Origin: Nitrospirota bacterium
GTDB taxonomy: Bacteria > Nitrospirota > Thermodesulfovibrionia > Thermodesulfovibrionales > JdFR-88
Direction of reading: 5' to 3'
NCBI GenBank assembly: GCA_021840255.1
Contig: JAKBYX010000004.1
Span: 112,359 to 176,358 of the forward strand
Length of the DNA: 64,000 nucleotides
Shown here: positions 15,945 to 24,851 of the stretch, piece after piece
Position numbering within the stretch: the first letter of the stretch is position 1
How the letters are laid out: the number at the start of each line of letters is the position of its first letter
The notes under the pieces: generated by a model
Told to the model about the DNA's origin: nothing
Seen by the model: the letters and a program-made list of their open reading frames with translations, nothing else
The model's database searches: none
Position numbers and translations under genes: made by a program

Positions 15945-16841
15945 ATGAAAAACAATAACGCCCTCGGAGATTTTCTGGCATACCTGGCAGCCGAAAAAGG
16001 GCTTTCAAAAAACACCCTGGCCTCCTATGGCAGGGACCTTTCCGGGTTTTTGAGGTCTCTTGAGGCCAAGGGCGCCTCTCCGCTTTCTTTCGGCAGCGGG
16101 CACATAATCGAATATATGGACGAGCTCAGGCAAAAAGGGCTGTCCACGGCCACGCTTGCCAGGAATATCTCCACCATAAGGGGGTTTTCCGGATATCAGG
16201 TGTTCTGCGGCCTGAGGGCCGATGACCCGGCGCGGCTGCTGGAAACCCCCAAGCTGTGGCAGAGGCTCCCAAAGGCCCTTCCCCTGGAAGACATAAAGAA
16301 CGTTCTGGACAAAAAAGAGGGCGGGCCCGCAAAAAAAAGGTTCCGGGAAAGGGACGGGGCCATGATAGAGCTTATGTACAGCTGCGGGCTCAGGGTTAGC
16401 GAGCTCGTGGGCCTGAAGACGGCGGACCTTAACCTGGATGCGGGTTTTGTCCGGGTGACCGGAAAGGGCTCCAAGGAGAGGGTTGTCCCCATCGGCGGAA
16501 GGGCGGTAAGAAGGCTAAAGGAGTATATGTCTGGGTCCAGGGAAGCCCATTTAAAAGCGGGGAGGCATTCGGACTTCCTTTTTCTGACGGGCAGGGGCAC
16601 CCCGATGACGCGCCAGAGGTTCTGGCAGACATTGAAATTCTATGCCTCGATGGCCGGCATCAAGCTGAGCCCCCATATGCTCAGGCATTCTTTCGCAACG
16701 CATATGCTTGAAGGGGGGGCGGACCTGAGGTCCCTTCAGAAGATGCTCGGGCATTCGGACATATCTACTACACAGGTCTATACGAAAGTCTCTCTGGACA
16801 GGGCCAAAAGGGTATACAAAGAGCACCATCCAAGGGCCTGA
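15945..16841 (+). CDS. xerD: Tyrosine recombinase XerC/XerD
   Basis: A 298-residue site-specific recombinase that, as a heterotetramer, resolves chromosome dimers at dif near replication termination. The N-terminal SAM-like core-binding domain (FLAYLAAEKGLSKNTLASYGRDL) is followed by the catalytic domain with GLRVSELVGL (first Arg), the beta-hairpin Lys in TGKGSKERVVP, HMLRHSFATHML (His-x-x-Arg), LGHSDISTTQVYT (His/Trp position and the Tyr nucleophile). It is of housekeeping length, so not an element integrase. Whether it is the C or D paralogue cannot be decided from sequence alone. Confidence 0.9.
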   Translation: MKNNNALGDFLAYLAAEKGLSKNTLASYGRDLSGFLRSLEAKGASPLSFGSGHIIEYMDELRQKGLSTATLARNISTIRGFSGYQVFCGLRADDPARLLETPKLWQRLPKALPLEDIKNVLDKKEGGPAKKRFRERDGAMIELMYSCGLRVSELVGLKTADLNLDAGFVRVTGKGSKERVVPIGGRAVRRLKEYMSGSREAHLKAGRHSDFLFLTGRGTPMTRQRFWQTLKFYASMAGIKLSPHMLRHSFATHMLEGGADLRSLQKMLGHSDISTTQVYTKVSLDRAKRVYKEHHPRA

Positions 16842-16929
16842 AGGCCAAAAAAACAAAAATTTTTTTGCTTTTGCCGCAACGGAAAAAATTTATTTTTTTC
16901 ATCTTGAAATTTGAAAAGGAGGCCTTATC

Positions 16930-19383
16930 ATGATGCCCGAAAAGCTGAAACCAGATCAGCTCTACAAGTGCTGCGATCCCGGAGTGCTCGATTTTGAGAC
17001 CACGAAAGACATCTCTCCCCTGGTAGGCACCATAGGCCAGGAAAGGGCCATGCACGCGCTTGATTTCGGCCTCAACTTCAGCGATACGGGGTTCAATATA
17101 TTCATCCTGGGCGAGACCGGGACCGGCAAGCTGACAACCGTCAAGATGCTGCTTAAGGAAAAGGCGGCTGCCGAACCGGTGCCGCCGGACTGGTGTTACG
17201 TCTACAACTTCAAGGACCCGGACATGCCAAAGGCCGTCTCCCTTGAAGCCGGCAAGGCCCAGGAGTTCCACAAGGACATCGAAGAGTTCGTAAAGAACCT
17301 GAGGGCGGAAATACCAAAGGTGTTCGAGTCCAAGGAATACGAAAAGCAGCGCAGCAAGGCAATGGAGGATTTCCAGCAGAGGCAGAAGGAGATGTTCTCT
17401 GGTCTGGAAAACCTGGCCCAGGAAAGCGGCTTCACCATAAAAAGGACGATCGCGGGGCTTGTGGCGGTGCCAGTGAGGAAAAGCGGTGAGCCGCTTACGG
17501 AGGAAGAATTCGAGGCCCTGGATGAAAAGACCAAGAAAAAGGTGGAGCAGATAGGAAAAGACCTCCAGGAAAAGCTGGACGACATAGTGAGGTCCGTCCG
17601 GGCGGAGGAAAAGGCCTTGAAAGAGGAGCTGAACCGGATCGAGCGGCAGGCCGCCCTGGGGGCGATAGGCCATATGATAGAAGACCTCCGGGTGAAGTAC
17701 GGCAAATATGAAAAGATAAATGAATACCTCACGGATGTGCAGGAAGACATTCTGGAGCACCTGGACGATTTCAAACCGCAGGCCGAGGAACAGGCCCCCC
17801 CGGGTCTGCCGTTCATGAGGCAGCAGAGGCCGGAGCCGTCATTCGTGAGGTATAAGGTAAACGTGCTTGTTAATAACTCTGAGGTTTCGGGCGCTCCGTG
17901 CGTCTATGAAAGCAACCCCACTTACAATAACCTTTTCGGGCGGCTGGAGTATAAATTCCAGTTTGGCGTGGCCACGACGGACTTTTCGATGATAAAGTCC
18001 GGCTCGCTCCATAAGGCCAACGGCGGCTATCTCATAGTTGACGCAATGGACCTGCTCCGGAACATCTTCTCTTACGAGGCCCTGAAGCGCGCCCTCAGAA
18101 ACAGGGAGCTCAAGATGGAAGACGTGTGGGAGCAGTACAGGGCCATAACCACAGCCATGCTGAGGCCTGAGTATATACCTCTTAACGTTAAGATCGTACT
18201 TGTCGGAAATCCGCAGATATACTACCTGCTTTACAACCTGGATGAGGAGTACCGGGAGCTTTTCAAGGTGAAGGCCGATTTCGACTCCTTCATGGAGCGG
18301 ACGCCGGAGCACATGAAAAAGTATATTTCCTTTGTCGCGCTCAAATGCGAGCAGGAAAAGCTTCTGCCGTTCGACAGCGCGGGGGTTGCCAGGATAATAG
18401 AATACAGCTCCAGGCTTGCTGGCCACCAGGACAAGATTACTACCCGCTTCAGGGACGTTACCGATCTTGTAAGGGAGTCCCATTACTGGGCCAGGAACGC
18501 CGGCAGCAGCAATGTTACCGCGGAGCATGTGGAAAAGGCCCTCGATGAAAAGATATACCGCCACAGCCGCATAAGCGACCGCTTGAGGGACCTCATGCTG
18601 GAAGATACCCTCATAGTGGAGACTTCCGGGGCCACGGTGGGGCAGATAAACGGCCTTGCCGTTATGGACATGGGAGACTACAGCTTCGGCAAGCCCTCAA
18701 GGATCACCGCCCGCACCTATGCCGGGAAGGCCGGGGTGGTGAACATAGAGCGCGAGACCAAGATGAGCGGGAAGATCCATGAAAAGGCCGTTCTCATCAT
18801 CACGAACTATCTCTGGAGCAAATATGCTTCCAAAAAGCCCATCAGTCTTTCCGCATCCCTCACCTTTGAGCAGCTGTATGAGATGATAGAAGGCGACAGC
18901 GCATCGTGCGCGGAGCTCTACACGATATTAAGCAGTATCGGAGGTGTTCCCATAAAGCAGTCCTTCGCGGTGACGGGCTCGATGGACCAGAACGGGGAAG
19001 TCCAGCCCATCGGGGGCGTGAACGAAAAGATCGAAGGGTTCTTTGAGATATGCAAGCTGAGGGGGCTTGATGGCTCGCATGGCGTCATCATCCCAAAAAG
19101 GAACATAAAGAACCTCATGCTCAAAAAAGAGGTGGTGGAGGCTGTCAAGGACGGCAGGTTCAGCATCTACCCCATCGGCAAGGTGGAAGAGGGCATAGAG
19201 CTGCTCATGGGTATGCAGGCCGGTGAGCCGGACAGCGCGGGCAAATACCCGGAGGGCACTCTCAACTTCCTTGTTTCCAAAAGGCTGGATGAGATAGCCG
19301 AAGCAATAAAGAGCAAGAAGGACGAAGGCATGGCGGAGGCTGTAAGGGAGGCGCCCAAAAAAGAAGGAAACGACGAAAAATAA
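16930..19383 (+). CDS. Lon-related ATP-dependent protease (LonB/YcbZ family)
   Basis: An 817-residue fused ATPase-protease. The N-terminal AAA+ part starts at Walker A GETGTGKLT (about residue 60). A long charged coiled-coil insertion (about 120-290) follows. Then come the rest of the ATPase with Walker B-like GGYLIVDAMDLL and sensor GNPQIYYLLY, and a C-terminal Lon peptidase domain with the Ser-Lys dyad: S657 in EGDSASCAEL and K700 in GGVNEKIEGF. It lacks the N-terminal substrate domain of classical LonA. An AAGGAGG site 7 nt before the ATG fixes the start. The stop overlaps the next gene by one base (TAATG), implying coupling to the acyltransferase gene. Confidence 0.92.
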   Translation: MMPEKLKPDQLYKCCDPGVLDFETTKDISPLVGTIGQERAMHALDFGLNFSDTGFNIFILGETGTGKLTTVKMLLKEKAAAEPVPPDWCYVYNFKDPDMPKAVSLEAGKAQEFHKDIEEFVKNLRAEIPKVFESKEYEKQRSKAMEDFQQRQKEMFSGLENLAQESGFTIKRTIAGLVAVPVRKSGEPLTEEEFEALDEKTKKKVEQIGKDLQEKLDDIVRSVRAEEKALKEELNRIERQAALGAIGHMIEDLRVKYGKYEKINEYLTDVQEDILEHLDDFKPQAEEQAPPGLPFMRQQRPEPSFVRYKVNVLVNNSEVSGAPCVYESNPTYNNLFGRLEYKFQFGVATTDFSMIKSGSLHKANGGYLIVDAMDLLRNIFSYEALKRALRNRELKMEDVWEQYRAITTAMLRPEYIPLNVKIVLVGNPQIYYLLYNLDEEYRELFKVKADFDSFMERTPEHMKKYISFVALKCEQEKLLPFDSAGVARIIEYSSRLAGHQDKITTRFRDVTDLVRESHYWARNAGSSNVTAEHVEKALDEKIYRHSRISDRLRDLMLEDTLIVETSGATVGQINGLAVMDMGDYSFGKPSRITARTYAGKAGVVNIERETKMSGKIHEKAVLIITNYLWSKYASKKPISLSASLTFEQLYEMIEGDSASCAELYTILSSIGGVPIKQSFAVTGSMDQNGEVQPIGGVNEKIEGFFEICKLRGLDGSHGVIIPKRNIKNLMLKKEVVEAVKDGRFSIYPIGKVEEGIELLMGMQAGEPDSAGKYPEGTLNFLVSKRLDEIAEAIKSKKDEGMAEAVREAPKKEGNDEK

Positions 19384-20267
19384 TGATAAAGACCATCCTC
19401 AGGGCGGGGGCGTTTGCCTTTTTCGTTGTCTTTTCCCTGGCCCTGGCTCTCCTGCCCCTGGGGCTGGCCAAGGCGATAGGCGCTTTCGCCGGCTGGCTCC
19501 TTTACAGGTTCTGGGGCAGCAGGCGCAGGATAGCTATTGAAAACCTGAAAGAGGCGGTATCGAGGGGCGCCATCGTTACCACTGAGCCACTGGAGAAGAT
19601 AGCCCTCGGGTGTTTTGAAAACCTGGGCGTCTCCTTCGTGGAGCTTGTAAAGATATACTACGGACTTGGCGGCTCCATCCTGAAGGGGGTGTCTTATAAA
19701 GGCCTGGAAAATTACAGGGCGGCGGCAAGCGCTGGCCGCGGGGTAATTTTCATCACCGCGCACGCGGGCAACTGGGAGCTCCTGGCGCTGAAATCCGGTA
19801 TGGAGATCGGGCCGCTTCAGGTTGTTGCCAGGCCCCTTGACAACCCGTTTCTGAACCGTTTCCTGGAACGGGCGAGGGCGAGGTACGGCAACAGCATAAT
19901 CTATAAAAAAGGCGCCATCCGGGCGCTGCTTGGCTCCCTGAAAGCAGGCGGCTTTGTGGGCATTCTCATGGACCAGGCCGTGTTGAGGGAGGAGGGCCAT
20001 ATAGTGGAGTTTCTTGGCAGGGGGGCATGGACCACCAGGATGCCGGTGCTGCTGGCAAAAAGGAGCGGGGCCGCCATTTTCCCCGCCTTCATAAAGAGGA
20101 CCTCTTCCGGGCATGAGATAACCGTTTACCCAGAAACCGATCTGAGCGGCACGGAGGAGGCGGCATTAAGGAGGCTTAACCAGGCTATAGAACAGCACGT
20201 AAAGGAAAATCCGTCCGAATGGTTGTGGATACATAAAAGGTGGAAGCGGGTCGTTCACCCGGCTTGA
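19383..20267 (+). CDS. lpxL: Lysophospholipid/lipid A acyltransferase family protein (LpxL/HtrB-like)
   Basis: A 294-residue membrane-anchored acyltransferase. A hydrophobic N-terminal helix (about 8-28) is followed by the catalytic HxxxxE motif HAGNWE (H127, E132) and a second conserved block near QAVLREEGHIVEFLGR. Family members add secondary acyl chains to Kdo2-lipid IVA at the inner membrane, supporting an LPS-bearing outer membrane. It is translationally coupled to the upstream Lon-like protease. The exact acceptor and chain cannot be told from sequence. Confidence 0.87.
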   Translation: MIKTILRAGAFAFFVVFSLALALLPLGLAKAIGAFAGWLLYRFWGSRRRIAIENLKEAVSRGAIVTTEPLEKIALGCFENLGVSFVELVKIYYGLGGSILKGVSYKGLENYRAAASAGRGVIFITAHAGNWELLALKSGMEIGPLQVVARPLDNPFLNRFLERARARYGNSIIYKKGAIRALLGSLKAGGFVGILMDQAVLREEGHIVEFLGRGAWTTRMPVLLAKRSGAAIFPAFIKRTSSGHEITVYPETDLSGTEEAALRRLNQAIEQHVKENPSEWLWIHKRWKRVVHPA

Positions 20268-20417
20268 GCCGTGATAAAAAATGGGCTATTTAGGGGTCCT
20301 ATGGATACGTCCTTTTTATTAATCCCACCCACCCGCCCTTTTCCTCTCCCAGGAGGGAATTGGGCTTCCGCCCCATTTCCCAGCGGAAAATAGGGAAACG
20401 CAAAAAAATTCAAAGCG
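20268..20417. other. Intergenic, imperfect hairpin only
   Basis: About 150 bp between the acyltransferase stop and the copy B leader element. It holds an imperfect hairpin (GGGAATTGGGC against GCCCCATTTCCC) near 20354-20382, a plausible terminator without a clear T run on the plus strand. No gene seen. Confidence 0.4.
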
Positions 20418-20565
20418 AAGAGGGGGCGGATGATATGAGTGCAGCGGGTGGCGCGAGCGCGTAACATTTTGCAGCGGTCAACTCAAAAACTCTGCGCGTG
20501 TATACGGGCATGCCAGCAAAACGGTGAGACGACACTTAGCGGAGCGAATGCCGTCCGCCCCCCGC
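20418..20565 (+). promoter_or_regulatory. Leader-like conserved element, copy B (candidate structured RNA)
   Basis: Second copy of the element at 3765-3910. The core 20510-20560 matches 48 of 51 bases. The closing stem differs in sequence but still pairs: GGGGGCGGA (from about 20422) with TCCGCCCCC at the 3' end. This is compensatory-looking variation relative to copy A. The core ends 29 nt before an ATG at 20589 that has a GAGGAG site, the same distance as in copy A. What it controls here is less clear: only a 29-codon frame follows directly, with the OYE gene 240 bp further on. Confidence 0.6.
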
Positions 20566-20588
20566 GCGAAATCTTGAGGAGCCAAAAA

Positions 20589-20678
20589 ATGTTTATCAAA
20601 ATCTCGCAAGTAATTCCCGGGTATGTTCATCTCCCCTTTGAAATTTTTTTACAGCTTCGCTCCTCTGCCGGACAATAA
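20589..20678 (+). CDS. Possible 29-residue peptide downstream of leader element B
   Basis: An ATG 7 nt after GAGGAG opens a short frame, MFIKISQVIPGYVHLPFEI onward, ending at TAA. Its start sits at the same offset from the conserved element as the start of the small membrane-protein gene in copy A, the only reason to list it. It is not similar to that protein. It may be a leader peptide, a decayed gene or chance. Confidence 0.3.
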   Translation: MFIKISQVIPGYVHLPFEIFLQLRSSAGQ

Positions 20679-20828
20679 TCCGTAAGACCGCCCATCTGTT
20701 ATAATTACAGTCAAAACGGACACTTTTTTGAAACGGGGGGCTTTTTATTTTTGAGCCCCGACAGCTGCAATGAAACAGAGAAAAAGCAAAATAAAAATTA
20801 AAAAAAATCTTCAAAGGATGATATCAGG
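20679..20828. other. Promoter-bearing intergenic region before the OYE gene
   Basis: A TATAAT hexamer lies at about 20699-20704 with only a weak -35 candidate upstream, followed by an A-rich stretch and AAAGGA before the ATG at 20829. It probably carries the OYE-mqnD promoter. Confidence 0.35.
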
Positions 20829-21938
20829 ATGACAAAACTATTTGAAAGAACAACCATCAACGGAATGGTGATGGACAACAGGTCCGTGCGTTCCGCGACG
20901 TGGGAAGGCATGTGCGATAAGGACGGACGGCCTACGGAAAAGCTCGCCTCCTGCTACCGCGACCTGGCCAGGGGCAAAGCAGGCCTCATCATCACGGGGT
21001 ATGCGTTTGTCAGGCCCGACGGCAGGCAGATGCCCGGGACACTGGGGATCCACAGGAACGATTTTGCCTCTGACATGCGGTCCCTTACCCTCGCTGTCCA
21101 TGACGAGGGGGGCCGGATATGCATGCAGCTTGTTCATGCAGGGGGGCAGACCGTGGCAAGGATGGCGGGAAGGCGTCCGCTGGCCCCTTCCGCGGTTAAT
21201 GTGGAACAGTTCTCCGAAGAACCTGAGGCCATGACCCAAAAGGACATTGATGAGATCGTGGCGGCCTTCGGCGATGGAGCCAGGCGGGCAAGGGAGTATG
21301 GCTTTGACGCGGTCCAGCTCCATGCCGCTCACGGCTATCTTATTAACCAGTTCCTTTCTCCTCTTACCAACCGGAGGACGGATGCTTACGGGGGCTCAGT
21401 GGAGAACCGGTGCCGTTTCCTACTTGAGGTCTATCGCCGTGTGCGTCTTGAGGCCGGTCCTGATTTTCCCGTTTTAGTCAAATTAAACGGGTCGGACAAC
21501 GTTGAGGGCGGCCTCGATATGAGCGATGCCGTATTTGTGGCCAGAGCGCTGGACGATGAAAAGATAGACGCTATAGAGGTGAGCGGCGGCACCCCCGTCT
21601 CGGGCGAAAAAGGCCCCGTGCGAAGGAATATCGATAAGCCGGAGAGGGAGGCGTATAATCTGGAATTCGCCGCTGGGATCAAAAAAGCCGTTGGCTGCCC
21701 TGTCATGTCCGTAGGCGGTTTCAGATCGCTTGAGGTTATAAACAAGGCCCTTGAGGAATACGGGATGGATTATATTTCAATGTCCCGCCCCTTCATCAGG
21801 GAACCGCTGCTGATCAGCCGTTGGCAGGGGGGCGGCACCTCTGCCGCCACCTGCATCTCCTGTAACGGCTGTTTCAGGCCTGGGCTCAGGGAAGGCGGCA
21901 TATACTGCGTGGTGGACAAAAAGAAAAAAGGAGCATAA
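20829..21938 (+). CDS. NADH:flavin oxidoreductase, Old Yellow Enzyme family
   Basis: A 369-residue FMN-dependent TIM barrel. Signatures: LFERTTINGMVMDNRSVRS at the N terminus, CMQLVHAGGQ, the substrate-binding/catalytic HAAHGYLINQFLSP, and TNRRTDAYGGSVENRCRF. The C-terminal end keeps four Cys in the pattern C-x2-C-x2-C-x11-C (from CISCNGC), resembling the 4Fe-4S site of the larger 2-enoate/2,4-dienoyl-CoA reductases although the C-terminal flavin domains of those enzymes are absent. It probably reduces an activated C=C bond; the substrate is unknown. mqnD follows 8 bp downstream, so the two are co-transcribed. Confidence 0.9.
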   Translation: MTKLFERTTINGMVMDNRSVRSATWEGMCDKDGRPTEKLASCYRDLARGKAGLIITGYAFVRPDGRQMPGTLGIHRNDFASDMRSLTLAVHDEGGRICMQLVHAGGQTVARMAGRRPLAPSAVNVEQFSEEPEAMTQKDIDEIVAAFGDGARRAREYGFDAVQLHAAHGYLINQFLSPLTNRRTDAYGGSVENRCRFLLEVYRRVRLEAGPDFPVLVKLNGSDNVEGGLDMSDAVFVARALDDEKIDAIEVSGGTPVSGEKGPVRRNIDKPEREAYNLEFAAGIKKAVGCPVMSVGGFRSLEVINKALEEYGMDYISMSRPFIREPLLISRWQGGGTSAATCISCNGCFRPGLREGGIYCVVDKKKKGA

Positions 21939-21946
21939 CAGATTTT

Positions 21947-22849
21947 ATGAAAGAGGTGAAAACCGGCGCGGTCGGAGAAAAAAAACAAAAACTTTCTCTT
22001 GGCTATTCGCCCTGCCCCAATGACACCGCGATTTTTTATGCGCTTGTGCACGGGAAGGTGCACGCTGGAGGCCCTTCATTCAAGCTCTCATTTGAAGAAA
22101 AGCTTGCGGATGTGGAGGCCCTGAACCGTATGGGGCTTAACGGCCTCATGGATATCACCAAGGTGTCTTTTTATGCTTACTGCCACATGAGAGACCAATA
22201 CGCCCTTTTACGTTCCGGGGCGGCCTTGGGCAAAGGATGCGGCCCGCTTCTGGTGGGAAGAGAGCCCATTGACCCAAAAGACCTTAAAGGCAGGAGGATC
22301 GCCATACCTGGCGGCCTTACGACGGCAAACCTGCTTTTCATGCTTTATGGCAAATCCTTAGGATGGCCCTCCACTGAGGGCAATATTATCCCGATGGTTT
22401 TTTCGGATATCATGCCCGCCGTGAAAGAAGGCAGGGCGGATGCTGGCCTTGTGATACATGAGGGCCGCTTTACGTTCGGGCACTATGGGCTTCACCGTCT
22501 TTTGGACCTGGGCCAGTGGTGGGAAGAGGTTTCGGGGCTTCCTATACCGCTTGGCGGGATCGCGGCAAAGAGGTCACTTGGCGCAGATACGATAAGGGCT
22601 GTCCAGTCCGCCATCAGGGACAGCATCCGGTATACGCTGGACAAAAAACCGCACGAGGCCAGGGATTACATAAGGCGGCACGCCCAGGAGATGGAAGACT
22701 CCGTCATAAACAGCCACATAGGCCTTTATGTGAACGACTACACCGTATGGCTGAATGAGGATGGCGAGCGGGCGATAGAAGAGCTGTTTGCAAGGGCGGA
22801 GAGGGCCGGATTTGCAAGGCCGTCCGGCCAGCCGCTGTTTATCTCCTGA
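21947..22849 (+). CDS. mqnD: 1,4-dihydroxy-6-naphthoate synthase (futalosine menaquinone pathway)
   Basis: Converts cyclic dehypoxanthine futalosine to 1,4-dihydroxy-6-naphthoate, the ring precursor of menaquinone. The 300-residue periplasmic-binding-like fold is recognised by LSLGYSPCPNDTAIFYALVHG, the DITKVSFYAY segment, GPLLVGRE, IPGGLTTANLL and DAGLVIHEGRFT. Its presence says that the organism makes menaquinone by the futalosine route, fitting anaerobic respiration with low-potential c-type cytochromes. The other mqn genes are not in the window. The start could also be the internal Met-free region nearer LSLGYSP, but the ATG at 21947 is the only good one. Confidence 0.93.
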   Translation: MKEVKTGAVGEKKQKLSLGYSPCPNDTAIFYALVHGKVHAGGPSFKLSFEEKLADVEALNRMGLNGLMDITKVSFYAYCHMRDQYALLRSGAALGKGCGPLLVGREPIDPKDLKGRRIAIPGGLTTANLLFMLYGKSLGWPSTEGNIIPMVFSDIMPAVKEGRADAGLVIHEGRFTFGHYGLHRLLDLGQWWEEVSGLPIPLGGIAAKRSLGADTIRAVQSAIRDSIRYTLDKKPHEARDYIRRHAQEMEDSVINSHIGLYVNDYTVWLNEDGERAIEELFARAERAGFARPSGQPLFIS

Positions 22850-22873
22850 CGGTGGGTTGAAATTTCAGGGGCA

Positions 22874-23497
22874 CTAACGCCCCAGAGGGATACGTGGTAA
22901 AAAACGCGGGACTTTTTTCATGTATTCCCTGTAGTCCTGTCCGAAGCGCTTCAAGAGCCGCCTTTCCTCGATGAAGGCTCCGTAAATGAAGTAAAGATCG
23001 GCCAGCACGGAGACGGTTAGCCAGTTTACCGTTATCACGGGGATGAACGTGAATATCAATATGCCTGCCGTGTACAGCGGGTGGCGCATGGCCCCGTAAA
23101 GGCCGCCTGTCGTCAGGCGCTGGTTGATCCCCTCGGCGTCTCCGGAGGGCGGTTCGCCCTTTATGTGTCTTATTGCCTGTTTTAATCCTATGAACTCCAT
23201 GGAATCTATAAGGGAAAATGTGGCCAGGCCAAGCAGCAGGCCCGCAAGCTGAAGTAGACCCATGAAGGCCTTCACCGTGGGGGGTGGGGCCCATATCACC
23301 GTATCCGGAAGCATATAAATGATTCTGAAGGCGGCGGCGGATGCGGCGGCTGAGATGATCACATATATCAGCCTGTAAAATACCTTTACGAACCCCCGTC
23401 CGGCCAGGCGGGTGAACAGGTCTTTGGTGCGGTCCGCTGCAAGCAGACTGTGCAGGAGCGCAAAGCACACGAATATCAGGATGACCGTTAAAATCAT
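22874..23497 (-). CDS. Isoprenylcysteine carboxyl methyltransferase-like / NnrU-type membrane protein
   Basis: A 207-residue protein with five to six TM helices. The C-terminal part has the phospholipid/isoprenyl methyltransferase signature: MRHPLYTAGIL, then EERRLLKRFGQDYREYMKKVPRFLP. Bacterial members are membrane methyltransferases of mostly unknown acceptor. Its ATG at 23497 overlaps a plus-strand ATG for dinB, so the two genes are divergent with essentially no spacer and their promoters must lie inside each other's coding region. Confidence 0.8.
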   Translation of the reverse strand: MILTVILIFVCFALLHSLLAADRTKDLFTRLAGRGFVKVFYRLIYVIISAAASAAAFRIIYMLPDTVIWAPPPTVKAFMGLLQLAGLLLGLATFSLIDSMEFIGLKQAIRHIKGEPPSGDAEGINQRLTTGGLYGAMRHPLYTAGILIFTFIPVITVNWLTVSVLADLYFIYGAFIEERRLLKRFGQDYREYMKKVPRFLPRIPLGR

Positions 23498-24617
23498 GAT
23501 TGATTATACTGAAAATATGGAGAGAGGGACAAAAAAATGCCGGATACTGCATGTGGACATGGATGCTTTTTTTGCGTCCGTGGAGATATTGAGGCACCCG
23601 GAGCTGAAAGGCAAACCGGTTGTTATCGGAGGGTCGGGCGATCCCACCAGGCGGGGGGTGGTCTCGACCGCTTCCTATGAGGCGCGGAAGTTTGGCGTCC
23701 ATTCGGCCATGCCGTTGAGGACGGCCCTGAAGCTCTGCCCCGGCTGCATCTTTTTGCCTGTCGATTATAATGAGTACTCCCGGGTTTCGATGGAGATCAA
23801 AAAGATACTTTTTGAGATAAGCCCGCTTATGGAGGATGTGGGTATAGACGAGGCGTACCTGGACATATCCCAGCGGCCGGAACCCCCGGAAGAGGTTGCC
23901 CGGATAATAAAAGAACGGGTGCTTCGTGAAACGGGGCTTACCTGCTCGGTGGGCATAGCGCCAAACAAGCTTTTGGCCAAGATGGCATCGGATCTGCAAA
24001 AGCCCGACGGTCTGACGTTCATAGGGCCTAATGATGTGGAGAGGCTTATATGGCCACTTGGGGTCAGAAAACTTCCCGGTATAGGGCCAAAAACAGAGGC
24101 ATATCTCAAGGAATTGGGCATAAACACGATCGCGGACATTGCAGCAAAGGGCCTTGAATGGCTTCAGGACAAACTCGGCAATTCTTACGGACTGTATCTT
24201 TACGACGCTTCCAGGGGCATCCATGACAGCCCCATTATTACCGAATGGAAGCCCAAGTCCATAAGCAGGGAGGAGACCTTCGAGCTGGACATTGCCGACT
24301 GGCAGTCCGTGGCAAGGTCTCTGGCCTTTCTTATGAGGGACGTGGCCGCCTCCATGCGCGAGGAAGGTTATGAGGCCAGGACCGTGACCGTAAAGATAAG
24401 GTTCGAGGATTTCAATACCCTCACAAGGGCAAGGACGCTCCCAGCGGAGACCGGTGACCTGGAAGTCTTGAGAAAGGCCGCCTTTGAATGCCTTGGCCGC
24501 ATAGAGCTCAAAAAGAAGGTTAGGCTCGTTGGCGTAAGGGTGACGGGATTAAAGCCTAAAAAAGGTCCCGATGGAAGGAAAATAAAAAGTCCCTGCGCAA
24601 AAGATGCCCGCCGGTAG
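23496..24617 (+). CDS. dinB: DNA polymerase IV (Y-family translesion polymerase)
   Basis: Bypasses DNA lesions with low fidelity. Motifs: ILHVDMDAFFASVE (first catalytic Asp pair), SYEARKFGVHSAMP, DYNEYSRVS, and GIDEAYLD with the catalytic Asp/Glu, then SVGIAPNKLLAKMASDLQKP and the HhH segment LPGIGPKTEAYL. The C-terminal little-finger domain ends KSPCAKDARR with no obvious terminal clamp-binding motif. Three in-frame ATGs (23481, 23496, 23517) are possible; I chose 23496 because an AGGA lies 14 nt upstream, but 23517 (MERGTKKC) is as close to family length. No lexA box is evident because the upstream DNA is coding on the other strand. Confidence 0.93.
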   Translation: MIDYTENMERGTKKCRILHVDMDAFFASVEILRHPELKGKPVVIGGSGDPTRRGVVSTASYEARKFGVHSAMPLRTALKLCPGCIFLPVDYNEYSRVSMEIKKILFEISPLMEDVGIDEAYLDISQRPEPPEEVARIIKERVLRETGLTCSVGIAPNKLLAKMASDLQKPDGLTFIGPNDVERLIWPLGVRKLPGIGPKTEAYLKELGINTIADIAAKGLEWLQDKLGNSYGLYLYDASRGIHDSPIITEWKPKSISREETFELDIADWQSVARSLAFLMRDVAASMREEGYEARTVTVKIRFEDFNTLTRARTLPAETGDLEVLRKAAFECLGRIELKKKVRLVGVRVTGLKPKKGPDGRKIKSPCAKDARR

Positions 24618-24743
24618 TTTTTGCTTTTTCTCCTTTTTTCTCCTTTTTTCTTGACTAAAGGCCATCCATCAAATTAAACTCTTTTTGATTTGAAAAAATT
24701 ATTTTTGTCTTTTGTCTTTTGTCTTTTCGAAGGAGGTGAGTAT

Positions 24744-24851
24744 ATGGACAACAGCGATAGTGGCCGAAGTAGCCATAAAAAAGCCGGGATCCCTGCGTTA
24801 TCCGGAGAATTAGTGGTTTGTTCATATGCCGCCTCTGGCATTACGGCCTGA
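24744..24851 (+). CDS. Possible 35-residue leader peptide
   Basis: A very strong AGGAGGTGAG site stands 4 nt before this ATG, stronger than for most genes in the window, yet the frame closes after 35 codons (MDNSDSGRSSHKKAGIPALS and on). It overlaps the next small frame by 26 nt. It may be a leader peptide coupled to the metal-transport genes downstream, or the start of a formerly longer gene. No family recognised. Confidence 0.45.
   Translation: MDNSDSGRSSHKKAGIPALSGELVVCSYAASGITA

Noticed and set aside
15945..16841. Xer-type gene as an integrase of a mobile element
   Set aside because: It has housekeeping XerC/D length and motifs, lies in a run of housekeeping genes, and no element boundaries are seen around it.
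16768..17760. 330-codon minus-strand frame antisense to the Lon-like protease
   Set aside because: Coding evidence on the plus strand (Walker A, coiled coil) is decisive; the antisense product is a Phe/Leu/His-rich shadow.
19167..20114. 315-codon minus-strand frame over the Lon-like protease and acyltransferase genes
   Set aside because: It lies antisense to two clearly identified genes and its protein has no recognisable motif; the length reflects high GC.
22839..24224. Long minus-strand open frame of 461 codons antisense to dinB
   Set aside because: It covers both the membrane methyltransferase gene in another frame and the dinB coding region, has His/Arg/Pro-rich composition typical of antisense frames, and shows no family motif.
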